A stretch of 64,000 bases of DNA, taken from NCBI GenBank assembly GCA_037893245.1, contig JBAIAA010000783.1, positions 1,240,001 through 1,304,000 on the forward strand, read 5' to 3'. Shown in pieces: positions 11,450 to 23,903 of this stretch. The position numbers were made by a program, and so were the translations under genes. Within the stretch, counting starts at the first letter, position 1. Each line of letters opens with the position of its first letter. The DNA comes from Crossaster papposus (lineage: Eukaryota; Echinodermata; Asteroidea; Velatida; Solasteridae). Below the pieces are notes generated by a model. That model had not been told where the DNA came from, made no database searches, and saw only the letters and a list, made by a program, of their open reading frames with translations.

Positions 11450-14400
11450 GTAAGTTGCCATTGCTATTACCTTTTTGGGTTTATTCCTTGTTGACTTTTA
11501 TAATTTCTGAAGATCGGAAACTGTTGGTTGACCTATTTGCATACAACCTAATAAAGAATATTCATCTCCGAGTTGAAAGGTAGATGTACCGTACTTGTAC
11601 GTTTAGTATACTATTATTTGCAATTAATTAAAATAAATCATTATGATCTGGTATATACATGTACCGGTACCTTACTTGTCTCAAACATCCTGGTAAATTA
11701 CAGCACCTGGGGTGATTTTAAAAAAAGGGAGGATTATCAATTTTTAACGATTGTCGGTGGGCAGTCAATATTTTTAAACACTGCCCCCAATTTTTCAAAT
11801 TTAGTACATGTAAGTTCACATTTTATTTGCATTATTGTTGCACTTCCATGAATGGGTGCAGTAGCCTGGTTCCCTGACCTGATAATTCCCTAACGTCTAA
11901 ATTGCTCTGGGTTTTTTTTTTCTGAAGGAAGTCAAGGAACAAGCCAAGTTTACAAGAACGGCATTCCTTTTCTTTTATTTTTCTATACAAACCATTAAAC
12001 TGTTCAGCGTCAGTACATGTATTTAATCCCTAAACTCTTCCATTTTTCAAAATGACAGCAAAAACAAATTTATAGTGTGTACATGTACTACCGTTAAATA
12101 AAATTAAAAAATTAATATGAAACCCCAAATAGGCCTACCCATTTTCAGACCCTGGAATAAAAGGCGACTATAATGTTTTTAACCCTAACCTTACTAAATC
12201 CTCAAAAATCAATATGTGACCTGCTCCCACAAAACCAGACGTACTAGTACCGGTAAGTGTTTTTGTTGAAAAGTGTTGTTATTTCCATATTTTTATTCCC
12301 ATAGAATCGCGTGTACAGGCAGTCGTATAATAAGGGTGGTTTTGGTACCAAATGAAAGCTGAAGATGTGTACTAAAAATGAAATAACAATATCTCACTTT
12401 AAAAAAACCCACTTATTTATGTCTGGTTTTGTGGGAGTCGGTCACATATGATTTTTCACACACCCGGAGTTAGGGCTAATTAATTAATGAGCATTCTTGC
12501 ACATTAGCAGGGTGAAATTTAGTCAATTAAAGATACAATGTAAGGTCTGTAATAAGTCATGTACCGATACATCATACATGTATTTTGTTTTTTCCTTGTG
12601 TCTTGTTACTTCGCGAGACATTGATGCTTGTGATCACTGATACTGAAGTAGTGTTTCTTTGTTTATTAGTGTTACATGTATTTGGACAGCAACTAAGTTT
12701 ATTTTATTGGTCTTGTCTGATATTGCAGGAATAGTGTCTAGCATGTACGGTATTGGCGTTGTCTTTGGATTTCTAGCCAGCTCAGCAGTTTCCCTGATTT
12801 GGGTTGACTTCTATCGCACCGAAACAACTGTAACCAGGACTGATAGGGCTTGGGTATCTGCCTGGTGGCTGCTATTCATCTTTTTAGCATTTATTCTTGT
12901 GCTGTCAGGGATTCCGTTTCTTGGTTATCCAAAACAGCTGCCAAGGAAATGGAAAATGGATAATAACGATGACAGTGCAGTACCGGATGACAGCAAGAAC
13001 TATGAACCCAAGTTTAAGACGCTGAAACTTGGTGGGGTCGAAGGTAATGTAAAATGGTGTAAACTGGTGATAATGCTGTAATACGCATGATCATTTGTTA
13101 TCTTTCCAACCTCACATGGGCTTTTCAAGAGTAATTAGCTGGTTGTGTAAAGAATGTGTAATCATGGTGATTGTTTTTGTCTTCTCTTATTTCAGCTATG
13201 TTGAATTCTCTGTTTAGGGTTCTCACTAACGGATCCTACTTGCTGGCATCATTTGCATTCGTAACCTCCGGATTGATCACAGGCCTACTTAGTTTCTTTC
13301 CAAAATACATTGAGACACAGTTTGGCCTGCCAACTAGTCTTGTCAATATTCTTGTAGGTATGTTTAGGGATTGGGTGGCATGTTACAATGAGTTTCTGAC
13401 ATTGTCAATAAACCCAAATTGTATTATTTCTCTAAGCCTGTTTCACACTAGACAAATCTCAGGGTTGACGTAGGGTTTAAAACGTGCGGCATTTCACACT
13501 AGAACATTTTAAACCCTGCGCCAACGCAGAGATTTATTTCAACCCAGGTTGAATTCTGTACTCAACCCTGCTCCATACTAGATGTTAAACTTGTGTTGAA
13601 ACTCTCACCCTAGATCCCAAATGGCAGTCACTTATCAAAGTGTGAAATGACACAGCTAGGTTGAACTCGGGGTTGAAAAATCAAAAACTCACCCAGGTTG
13701 GCAGCGGGTTTGCCCGGGTTTAGAGGCTGTAGTGTGAAAATTCACATTGCCCCAAGATATACATGTATTGTTAAATGCAGTGGCTCATTGCAATTTGTAC
13801 ACCAGAAATGTAAGTTGCTTCAAAACGTGTATAAAACACTTGCACGACCATTGACTTCTCCCACAAAACCAGACATACAGTAGGTATTTTTTTGGAAAAG
13901 TGAGATATTTATATTTAAAGGTAGGATGCACCATTTGCACATATCGAAAATATTTACTTCCGAATTATTAAGAAATATCTTACTCATTTGAAAGTAAATA
14001 ATAATTCTATAGGCATCCAGCAAAATGATTGCGCTAGATATTCTGTAATTATTCTGACAAATAGAATTATATAAAGAAAAATTCGCGATCGTCGGACAGC
14101 GATCTCGAAAAAACACAAACGGTTGACGCCGGCTGATAACAAACGCTTTTTCTCGTGCTTTTTCCCGCCATCTATGATTGTAAAACTTCAGACAGGTCAG
14201 TTAAGCGATATTTACTATAAAATACTACCCCCCCCCCCCCCCACTTCTACCCATTCACGATAATTCAAGCAATTGCCAATGGTGTATCCTACCTTTAACT
14301 CATTTGAATCCCATAGAATCGCGTGTACACGTATGAAAGCTAAAGATGTGTACTAAATGGAAATAACAATATCTCACTTAAAAAAAACAACAACACTTAT

Positions 14401-17400
14401 GTCTGGTTTTGTGGGAGCAGGTCACATATTTATTTGTAAACATACTTGGGCCTTTAAAGTCTTTTTGAGGATGATTTTTGTTTTTACAATCCAAGGCGTT
14501 TCATCTTATTAAAGTCGTAGGCTTTAGCACTGGATGCATGCCCCATCAACATGGGCACAATAATAATACTTACCAATGATTTCATGGCCCTATGTATTTG
14601 ATGGCACCCAATGTTTACCTCATGACATTGCAGTTTTCAGTGGGTATCTCCGTTTAAAATGATGCTTGCCATAAATGATGATCCGTTTCCAACCAAAAGA
14701 CAGTGAAATGTACAGTTTCAGCCCTGTCACTCTTGAAAGATAACACGCCATAACGCTGAGAAAAATGATTACTGTATGTGCAGGGGATTTTTCTAGAGAG
14801 CAACCACAGTAGAAAAATTAGTGGAAAGTGCTAGTGTACGTACAATTTGTATATGGGTCATTCCACATGGCGTCTCTATGTACATGTATGTCTGTAACCT
14901 GTTGTGAGGTCATCTCAGTTTTTAGTTTTGCTGTATGTATACTATACTGCACAGAATGGACCCATAGGCCTACAAGTTTTTTTTTTTAATTGTTTTTTTA
15001 GCTAAAACAATTTGTGACCCGCTCTACAAAACAATTTTTACAAATAAAGTGAAATTGAGTTATATACCGGTACATGGATTGAAAGCCCACAACGTTAGCT
15101 TTGAATTGGTATATCCCTTGAAACCTTAATCTTGCTAACTCTTGTTTGTATTTCAAACAGCCATTGTTATACCGGCTCTTGGTTTGGGCAGTATCCTAGG
15201 TGGTTATCTGTGCAGACGCTGGAGGCTACAGGTTATTGGCCAGACTAAACTCTGCTTGGTATGTGTCTGCATTGCTGCTGTATTCCAGGTGCTTCTATTT
15301 GCGTTTGGATGTGACAACCAACCCATAGCTGGGATAAATGATGGCTTCAGTGAAAACAGGTAAGGTCTCTGGAAAACAGAAAATTTATATTCAGTTGTAT
15401 TTGCAGAAGACATGAATCTGAATACCGTCATAATGTGTACATGTACATGATCAATGCCAGCCATATCAATAAAAATGGGGAGACACAACAAAAACTAGAC
15501 TGCATGCTATGGTCTTCGTCGATACACAAAAATCGCATAGAAGTTAATACATTTCAAAAAAATCGGCATATCGCCGAAATCGTTTGTGAAATCAGTGATT
15601 GTTTCGTGACTCGCATTTTCCTTTAAACAAATTGACGATACTTGTGTTTTTAACTTTTATCAACGTATATGTCAGAAAGATGAGAACCGGCAGTCTTTGT
15701 GCCCTATGCGCCTTTGGCCTTGATGAATGATAAACCTAGCTATGAAGCAGAATCAGCGTCAAAAAGATCGGACGTGTTTTTACAACTCGGATGCTTTCCT
15801 AATTCGGATGTATTCCTAATTCGGATGCTTTTTGCAAACTCGGATGCTTTTTTAATTCGAATGAATTCGTAATTCGGATGCTTTTTGTAAACTCGGATGC
15901 TTTTTTAATTCGGATGCTTTTTTAATTCGGATGCTTTTCTAGTTCGGACGCTTTTTGTAATCTCGAATGCTTTTTTAATTCGAATGCTTTTCTAGCTCGG
16001 ATGCTTTTTATAAACTCGGATGCTTTTATAATTCGGATGCTTTTCTAGTTTGAATGCTTTTTGTAAACTCGGATGCTTTTTGCAAACCGAACATATTCGC
16101 AAATCGGATTCTTTCCCAATCCGGCACTAGGGTGGCCCTGAAAGGACATCACACATTGCAGATTCTGCGATATCGCGCATTCTGCACGAATTTGAACGAT
16201 GACAAACATGTTATCGCACATAGGCCTATCTAAGCATATATCTGAGATGTGGAAGATTTTATTGTAGATTTCTGCACAGATTTATGTGATGGCGAATGTT
16301 TTCTGCGCAGATTTTTGAAAAGGCCCCTCTTTTATATTAGATGTCAAGTTCTGCGAAGATTTCTCAGTAGGCCTACGCAGATTTGTGCGATGTCTTACGG
16401 ATGGTCGCACCTACATGTGTTCTAAAACGGACAGGCAAACGTCGTGGTTCAACTTTCAAACGTCGTGGTTCAACTTTCAAAACGTCGTACTTCAACTTTT
16501 AAAACGTCGTGGTTCAACATTCAAAACGTCGTACTTCAACTTTCAAAACGTCGTGCCCTTTTACCTGGCTCAAGGTAGCCGCGTATTCGGCCGGATCTCT
16601 CCGCGCGGATTCAGTCCGCATTCACCAAAAGGCGACAAATATTTAATACATGCTGCAAAAGGTGATGCATTTTCTAAAAAGGTTTATGTCAATTTATTTA
16701 AAGAATTTTTCGAAATAAACAGTAAATATAACAATACTTTTTCACACCATTTCAAATCATACAACATAAGCTAACTTGTTTAACCTTTCCTGTAATTTTG
16801 ATGACAAATTACAGTTAAATTAGATGCCTAATGAATTAAGTAATCCTACTTCGAGTTATTTTTATAGATTTGGAAATGAGAATGAAACATTTAAAACAAA
16901 ATATACCTCACATGTTATCAAAAACTCATACTTTTATTTCATAATCTACAAGATAATGTTACTGGGCAAACTTAATGTGGGTATAGGCTTCAGCCGAACA
17001 CTAATTAGTGCCTAATTAGCCCGTTAAATAAATTAAACCCCCTTTTCAATGCAGCATTGTAATGCGTTTTTCGGCTGCGAGTATATCTGCCTCTTTAAAA
17101 CAAAGTGTACATCACATGTTATTCAAACCTTATATTTGTATTTCATGATCTACGAGATCATGTTTCTGGGCACACTTAATTTTGGTATAGGCTTCAGCCG
17201 AACGGTAATTAGTGCCTAATTAGCCCGTTAAATAAATTAAACCCCCTTTTCAATGCAGCATTGTAATGCGTTTTTCGGCTGCGAGTATATCTGCCTCTTT
17301 AAAACAAAGTGTACATCACATGTTATTCAAACCTTATATTTGTATTTCATGATCTACGAGATCATGTTTCTGGGCACACTTAATTTTGGTATAGGCTTCA

Positions 17401-20400
17401 GCCGAACGGTAATTAGTGCACTCGCACTTGGTTGGGCTTATTCGCGATGTTCTCGGTGAATCAGTATCGTCAATCAACAATTTCAACAATTAATTTCACC
17501 ACTCCAGATTTTATGAGAACGATAACTGTTACTTTTATTTAATAACACAACAACCCTTCAACTAAGTTCTGCATCATTAGATGGATCCTAGTAGTTTGTC
17601 AGCTTAAATCGTTAGGTAAAAGCAATTTCAGACCGTGTCCATAATTTTTTTTGTTCACCTAATATCGCCCCATAATTCTTTGCGATATATAGCACACTTG
17701 GGTCAAATGTAAGTTTCTAAGGTCGCATGCAATTAGGCAGATATTATCAAAACTAAATAAAATGTAAACAAAGAACAAAAGTTATATGTCAAAATTAGCA
17801 TATAAGAATCTTGGAAACTCCGTACTGCCACTCGTGCTTGAAAGAACACTTGCCAGATTGTCCTTGCAGGTGTGCTTTACATAAATGTACAATTGCAATT
17901 AATGTGGCAAAAGGAAAAGAAAGTACAGCAATGATAAAAGCAGGTCTTGAATTTGTAAAACCACACTGTTGCCGTATTGTTTGAAATTTCTATAAAAGGT
18001 TTGACAAATAACTTGAAGTAGAATTACTTCCATTAAGCAGCTAATTTAACTGTAATTTGTCATCAGAATTACAGGAAACGTTAAACAAGTTAGCTTATGT
18101 TGTATGATTTGAAATGGTGTGAAAAAGTATTATTATTTACCGTTTATTTTTGAAAAAATATTTAAATAAAATGACATAAACCTTTTGGAAAACGCATCTC
18201 CTTTTGCAGCATGTATTATACATTTTTCGGCTTTTGTTGAATGCATGGCTAAATCCGCGGCCGGAAATCCGGTCGAATACGCGGCTACCTTGAGCCAGGT
18301 AAAAGCGCGCGAAAGTTGAACCACGACGTTAATTGAAAGTTGAACCACGACGTTTTGAAAGTTGAACCACGACGTTTTGAAAGTTGAACCACGACGTTGC
18401 CTGTCCGTTTTAGAACACCATAACATTCAAAACTTTCAAAACGTCGTACTTCAACTTTCAAAACGTTGTGGTTCAACTTTCAAAACGTCGTATGTGCTGA
18501 GGCATCGCGGCAGAAATGTGCACATAATAAATCTGCATAGCCCCTGAATCTGCTGTACATCAGTGCGACATATAGCTGCGCAGAATTAAATGTGCAATGA
18601 AAATGTACATGTAGTGCCCATCATTCTGTGCGACATCGCACAAATTTGCGTACTAAGAAATCTGCGCAGAACTTGAAATCTAAAATAAAAATATGCGACT
18701 TTTTCAAAAATCTGCCCAGAAAATATTCACCATCACATAAATCTGTGCAGAAATCTACAATAAAATCTTCCACATCTCAGATATATGCTTAGATATATAC
18801 GATAACATGTTTGTCGTCGTAACAAATTCGCGCAGAGTGCGCGAAATCGCAGAATCTGCGATGTGCCATGTCCTTTCAGGGCCACCCTAGTGCCGGATTG
18901 GGAAAGCATCCGTTTTGCGAATATGTTCGGTTTGCAAAAAGCATCGCGATCGCCGTCCGGCGATCGCGAAAAAACAAAGATAACATAAGAATAACTGCTC
19001 GACCCCGGTTGAAAACAAACGTTGTTTTTCGTGGTTTTCTCGGCATCCATGATTGAAAAGTCAGTTAAACGATATTTACTATGAAATACAACCCCCCAAA
19101 TCTACCCATTCATGATAATTCAAGCAATTACCAATGGTGTATACTACCTTTAAGCGTATTGCGCATGTCTACGTCTCAGTGTAACCAATACTCGCAAACA
19201 CGTGCGAGACTGAGCGCCACATAACAAAGAGACCGGATTTAATAGAAGACCAGAATTCGTACAACACCGGCCCCTACAGTAACATGAATTGTGTCTGGAT
19301 GTGGATATTTTGCAGAACACGTTCGTACTCCCGGAACTCTTGGAATCACATAAAAACCTGCGGAACACTATTTTTTTCCCAGTCGGTTTAACTTTGGAGG
19401 CGTTCGAAAGCTGTTTGAGCGCACCTTTGCGACATTTTTTTCATGCCTTAATCGACTACAACAAAAATTAGTATTGCCAGCCCTAATACACAGTACTGTG
19501 TCCAATTCCGAACTTGTGACGTAGTGTAAGAGCTGGAGAACATTGTGCAGGAATTTCTTGTACACAGAAGTTAATAGCCTTTGCCACAGACGAATGCATT
19601 TGTTATTTGATTGTGCACGTTGCGTATTCTTTGTGCGCGCGCTTGCTGCTAACAACACAATTCTAGACCAGGGGCCAATTTCATAAACAAGTGAGCACAA
19701 CAATTTGCTTAGCATGAGAATTCTTCCTTAACCCTAACTCCCTCACCCCTTTTACTAGAAAGTATCCTGAATCCGCCACAGTCCACCAATTTTGATTTGC
19801 AAAAAACTGCTGGTGTCCTGAGTCCATCAGACTCCACCAGTATACATTCTGGAGAGATCCTGAGTCCATCATTCTCCACCAGCAAAAGTTTGATGGACTG
19901 TGACGGATTCAGGATACCTAGGTGGCATACACAAAATTGCAGTGCGTTTCTCCATAGAGTCCATCACAGTCCATCACCTGAATGTCTGTATCCTGAATCC
20001 ATCACACTCCTGCAGTTACGCTAGGCTTAAAATCCTCAATCCATCACACTCCTCCAGTTGGTTCAATATGGAGGTATAATGAATCCGCTAAAATCCTCCA
20101 AAACAGGAAATGGATTTTGATGGACTCAGGGTGGTTAGGAAAAACAGGGTTACAAACAATATTTTCAGTTGATGTTGGGTCAGTTGATAATGGTTCTGAT
20201 ATTCTCATTGAAAAATTACAGAGCGCCTTGACTACCTGTCTTGGTAGATACGTGCGCTATATAAGAACTGACTAGGGCCTTTGAATGACTGTATTGTCAG
20301 ATACTGTTCGCCTTATATATTTGTTTGTATATTTATTGTTTGTGACTGATATTCATCTGGTTTTTGCTTAGTATGAAAAGTACATGAAGTTGGGCTAGTA

Positions 20401-23400
20401 CCTTACCTTTACTGAGGAAGACTTGTGCTAAGCATATTTTTGTGCTTACAAGTTTTATAAAATTGACCCCAGGACCGACATTCATAAAAGCCTGCTAAGC
20501 CTAGTTGGCTGCTAAAATGGCCCCTAGTTTACAGCTAAGCCTAGTTAAATGCTAAACGATATTCATAAAACTTTGCTAAGCTTAGTTGGTTGCTAAGTTG
20601 GTGGATAACTTTAGAGTTGATCTTGGGTGTCGCTAGGTCACTGTTGTTGTTCGTCCTTCGAATTGAAGATGACCAAGACATCTAGTTGTTGGTTGAGCGG
20701 GTACGATGAGTCCGAAGATGGCTGATAAGGCCAATCCGGGCAAGAAAACCTCTCCTGCAGGTGGTGCAAATGTGAGAAGGTGCAGTGCTCTGGATGTTGG
20801 TGGCTCTGGCCTTACGAATCTCACGCTTTTACTCAGCTGCATATGTCCTTCACTCCTCAACTGACCAAGCTTCTTTGGAGATGAGACGCCATGCAGGACG
20901 GTTGGCAGCGGAAGCATCCCAGGACTCTGTGTTAATTTTGAAGTCTTTCAAGGAGACTTTCAGGCTGAAGCGCTTTCTCTGCTCTCCAGCTGAACGCTTG
21001 CCTTGGCACAGTTCCCCATAGAGGAGTTGCTTCAGGATACGTTTGTTGGGCATGCGGATAATATGACCAGCCCATCGAACTTGGGCCTTTCGCATGATGG
21101 TAATGATGCTGGGATGCCCGCCTGCTTCAGGACCTCTGTGTTGGAGATTTTGTCCTGCCACCGAATGTGGAGGAGGTTTCGAAGACATCCGAGGTGGAAA
21201 TGATTGATCTGTCTTTCGTGTCACGGCTGTAGGCAGTCCAGGTTCCACAGCCATGTAAATGATTACTGCTCGGTAAACTTTAAGTTTAGTAGCAAGGCTA
21301 ATTCCTCTCCTCTCCCAAACTTTCTTCCTAACACTCCCGAATGCACAGCTTGCTTTTGAGATTCTGTTAATCTCAGCATTGATGTTAGCTGAGCGTGACA
21401 GGTAAAGTTCTCTACTGCTTGCAGGTTAATTTGCCCTTTCACTAAGATGCGTGGTTCATGGTAAGGGTTTCCAGGGGCGGGCTGAAACATCACCTCGGTC
21501 GTTATGGTGCTAATTGTAAGACCAAAGTTGTCGCAGGCCGATGAGAAGCTGTTCATCTCTATTTGAATCTCTTGCTCACTACTGGCATTAAGGGCACAGT
21601 TGTTCGCAAAGAGAAGATCTCTGATCACAGTCTCCTTTACTTTCGTAACTGCCTGCAGACGCCTGAGGTTAAACAGTCGCACGACCTGCACGAAAGCCGC
21701 ACTGACACTCGGGGAGGAGACCTTGCTCCAGGTGGTCTATCAGGCGGTTGAGCAAAACACAGGCCAGGTTCTTGTCTGCAATAGACAGGAGGGAGATTCC
21801 CCGATGGTTGTTACAGGATTGGCGATTTCCTCTGCATTTAGATGTGTATAATTGTAGCATCTCTAAAATCTTGTGGACATTTTTTGTTGCGTTGAACAGT
21901 ACCTCCGCAGGTATGGCATCGGTACCGGGAGCTTTCCCAGTAGACATTTGCTTTTTCAACTTCTTTGACTGTGGGAGGCGTGCTATAGTTTAATCATTGA
22001 TTGATGCTGGGCGGTTGAGCACACTGTCAAAGTGCTCAGCCCATGTTTCTAAGATCTGCTTCTTGTCTGTTAGCAGGGTTGTCCCGTCCTAACTGAGTTA
22101 GGGAGATAATCCAGAGGATTGCGATGGTCCGTAGATAGACGGCTTCAAGTGTGTGTCGTGTTTGTCAGCGTGGCCTTGGATCTCATCAACCTTAATACTA
22201 AGCCAAGCATCTTGCATAAAGTGTGGCTTTGTCTGAACTATGCTGCGAATGTTGGTAAAGGCAGCCTTTTTTGACGGGCAGGAAGGGTCATCCTGATGAA
22301 CTCTAAGCAAATGATGTTTTTCTTCCAGAAACTTCTGGATTTTAACATTATTTTCAACAAACCAATCCTGGTGGTTTCTGGTGGCCAGACTTGGTACTTC
22401 AAGAGCAGTAGAGTAGACCGTGTTCCTAAGGGATTCCCAGTCATTTTCGATGCCATGGCTGGTAGGGGGGACTGCCAGTTTGCTCTCCAAGGTTGAGCGA
22501 AGTACTTGAGCAGTTTCGACACTTTTCAGTTTCGTCATGTTCAATCTCTTGGCAACCTTTTGCTCTTGTTGGTCTCCTCTTTGGCTGGATGTAGAGGTAC
22601 AGCTTTGAGATGATGAGGCATTGGTCTGTCTAAGCGTCGGCGCCACACATGGCCTTGGTCAGCCGCACATCACGTCTATCCCAGTACCGAGAGCGTGGAT
22701 GCATCCATGAGGTCTTATTTCGGGGCTGCAATCTGAACATGGTGTTAGTGATGGACAGGTTGTGTGAAGAGCACGTCCTGAGGAGGAGTTCATTGCTGTT
22801 ACAATTGCCCACTCCGAGTTTCCTGATGACTCCGTTCCAGACTAGGCAGTCAGTGCCAACACAAGCGTTAAAATCGCCAAATACGACAAGCTTTTCTGTG
22901 ACAAGCAGCTATGAGGGCGTCAAGTTTTTAATAGAACTTGTCCTTGATCTCTTCAGGGTTGGTCATTGTGGGTTAGGGATAGAGGCGCTGATCAGCATGA
23001 CAAATTTCTCCTTACTCAGCAGCAGGTGCATTTTCATCAGACGGTCGTTTAGACCCTGAGGAATGCTTGCAAGCTTCTAAACATGTTAAGTTTTGATGGC
23101 AAAACCAACACCCGCCTCTTGTTGCTCTTCGCTGCTGCGTCCACTCCAAAAGAAGGCGTAGCCATCGCCAATCTCAGACTTTATCAGCGCTGTGATGTCA
23201 ACTTTGTAGCGGGATAATTTTCTGGCCACTAGTGCAGTCCTTCTCTCTGGTCTTTCTGCTTTGATGTTGTCAAGCAGTCCTGACATTCCATAATGCTAGG
23301 GTGAATACTAGGGTAAGCTGGCCAGGGTAAGGTGGCCAGGGTAAGGTGGCGCAGACTACAGGTATGTTTAGGTCCCTTTTTATAGTCCCGTCCTCTGGCT

Positions 23401-23869
23401 ACGAAGGCGAGCAAAGATTCTAAAGAGGGCTGCTCGGTCGCTCAGGAGGCTACCAAACTCCACTGCTGCTTCAGTCCAGTGGGGAGCGACCATATGGCCT
23501 GAGCCGCCTGTGTGCAGGTTCACGACTACAGCATCCATTGACTCCGCACCTGCTTGCTTCGCTGCTCTCCCATTGCCACACAAATTTATTGGGGTGTCAA
23601 TGTCTTGACTTGCACGTGAATTTGTTTAAACTGAGGGAGATTTGCGCAGAGTCAGCCTCACTCTCTCGTTCTGACACATCAAATCCAGTGGCAAGACAAG
23701 TCGGAACAGCTGGGGGACAAGCCAGGATGCAGGAGCTGCCAAGAGGTGACAAGCATGCCAGCCAACCGCCTTTGAGGCCTCACTCCAGATTATTTGTCAG
23801 TGTTTACTCCCTTAGCCTTTCTCTCTCTCGAGACATCCACAAGGCAGTGGAGCTATTTGGTCCATAGCT

Positions 23870-23903
<34 letters not shown>

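Larger units (their letters stand above)
16085..18945. mobile_element. 2.9-kb palindromic element in SLCO intron 4
   Basis: Left arm about 16085-16830, right arm about 18030-18945. CCAATCCGGCACTAGGGTGG near 16119 is mirrored by CCACCCTAGTGCCGGATTGG near 18883. The AACGTCGTGGTTCAACTTTC repeats (16438-16560) are mirrored at 18315-18490, and GGCTCAAGGTAGCCGCGTAT by ATACGCGGCTACCTTGAGCC. The spacer of about 1.2 kb is AT-rich and holds a tandem duplication. No transposase ORF is seen. Confidence 0.85.
20640..23500 (-). mobile_element. Broken non-LTR retrotransposon (LINE), EN plus RT
   Basis: Minus-strand pieces in order are an APE-type endonuclease (about 23290-22640), a linker (22646-22098), a reverse transcriptase (21990-21263) and a C-terminal region (21254-20850). 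They occupy several frames with stops, so no intact ORF2 remains. The clade cannot be fixed without alignment. The piece at about 23583-23380 may be 5' sequence of the same element. Confidence 0.85.

Noticed and set aside
11450-11583. Longer SLCO exon 1 reading to the in-frame stop at 11581-11583
   Set aside because: A consensus donor (GTAAGT) at 11450 joins in phase with exon 2 and restores the family sequence; the read-through has no family similarity.
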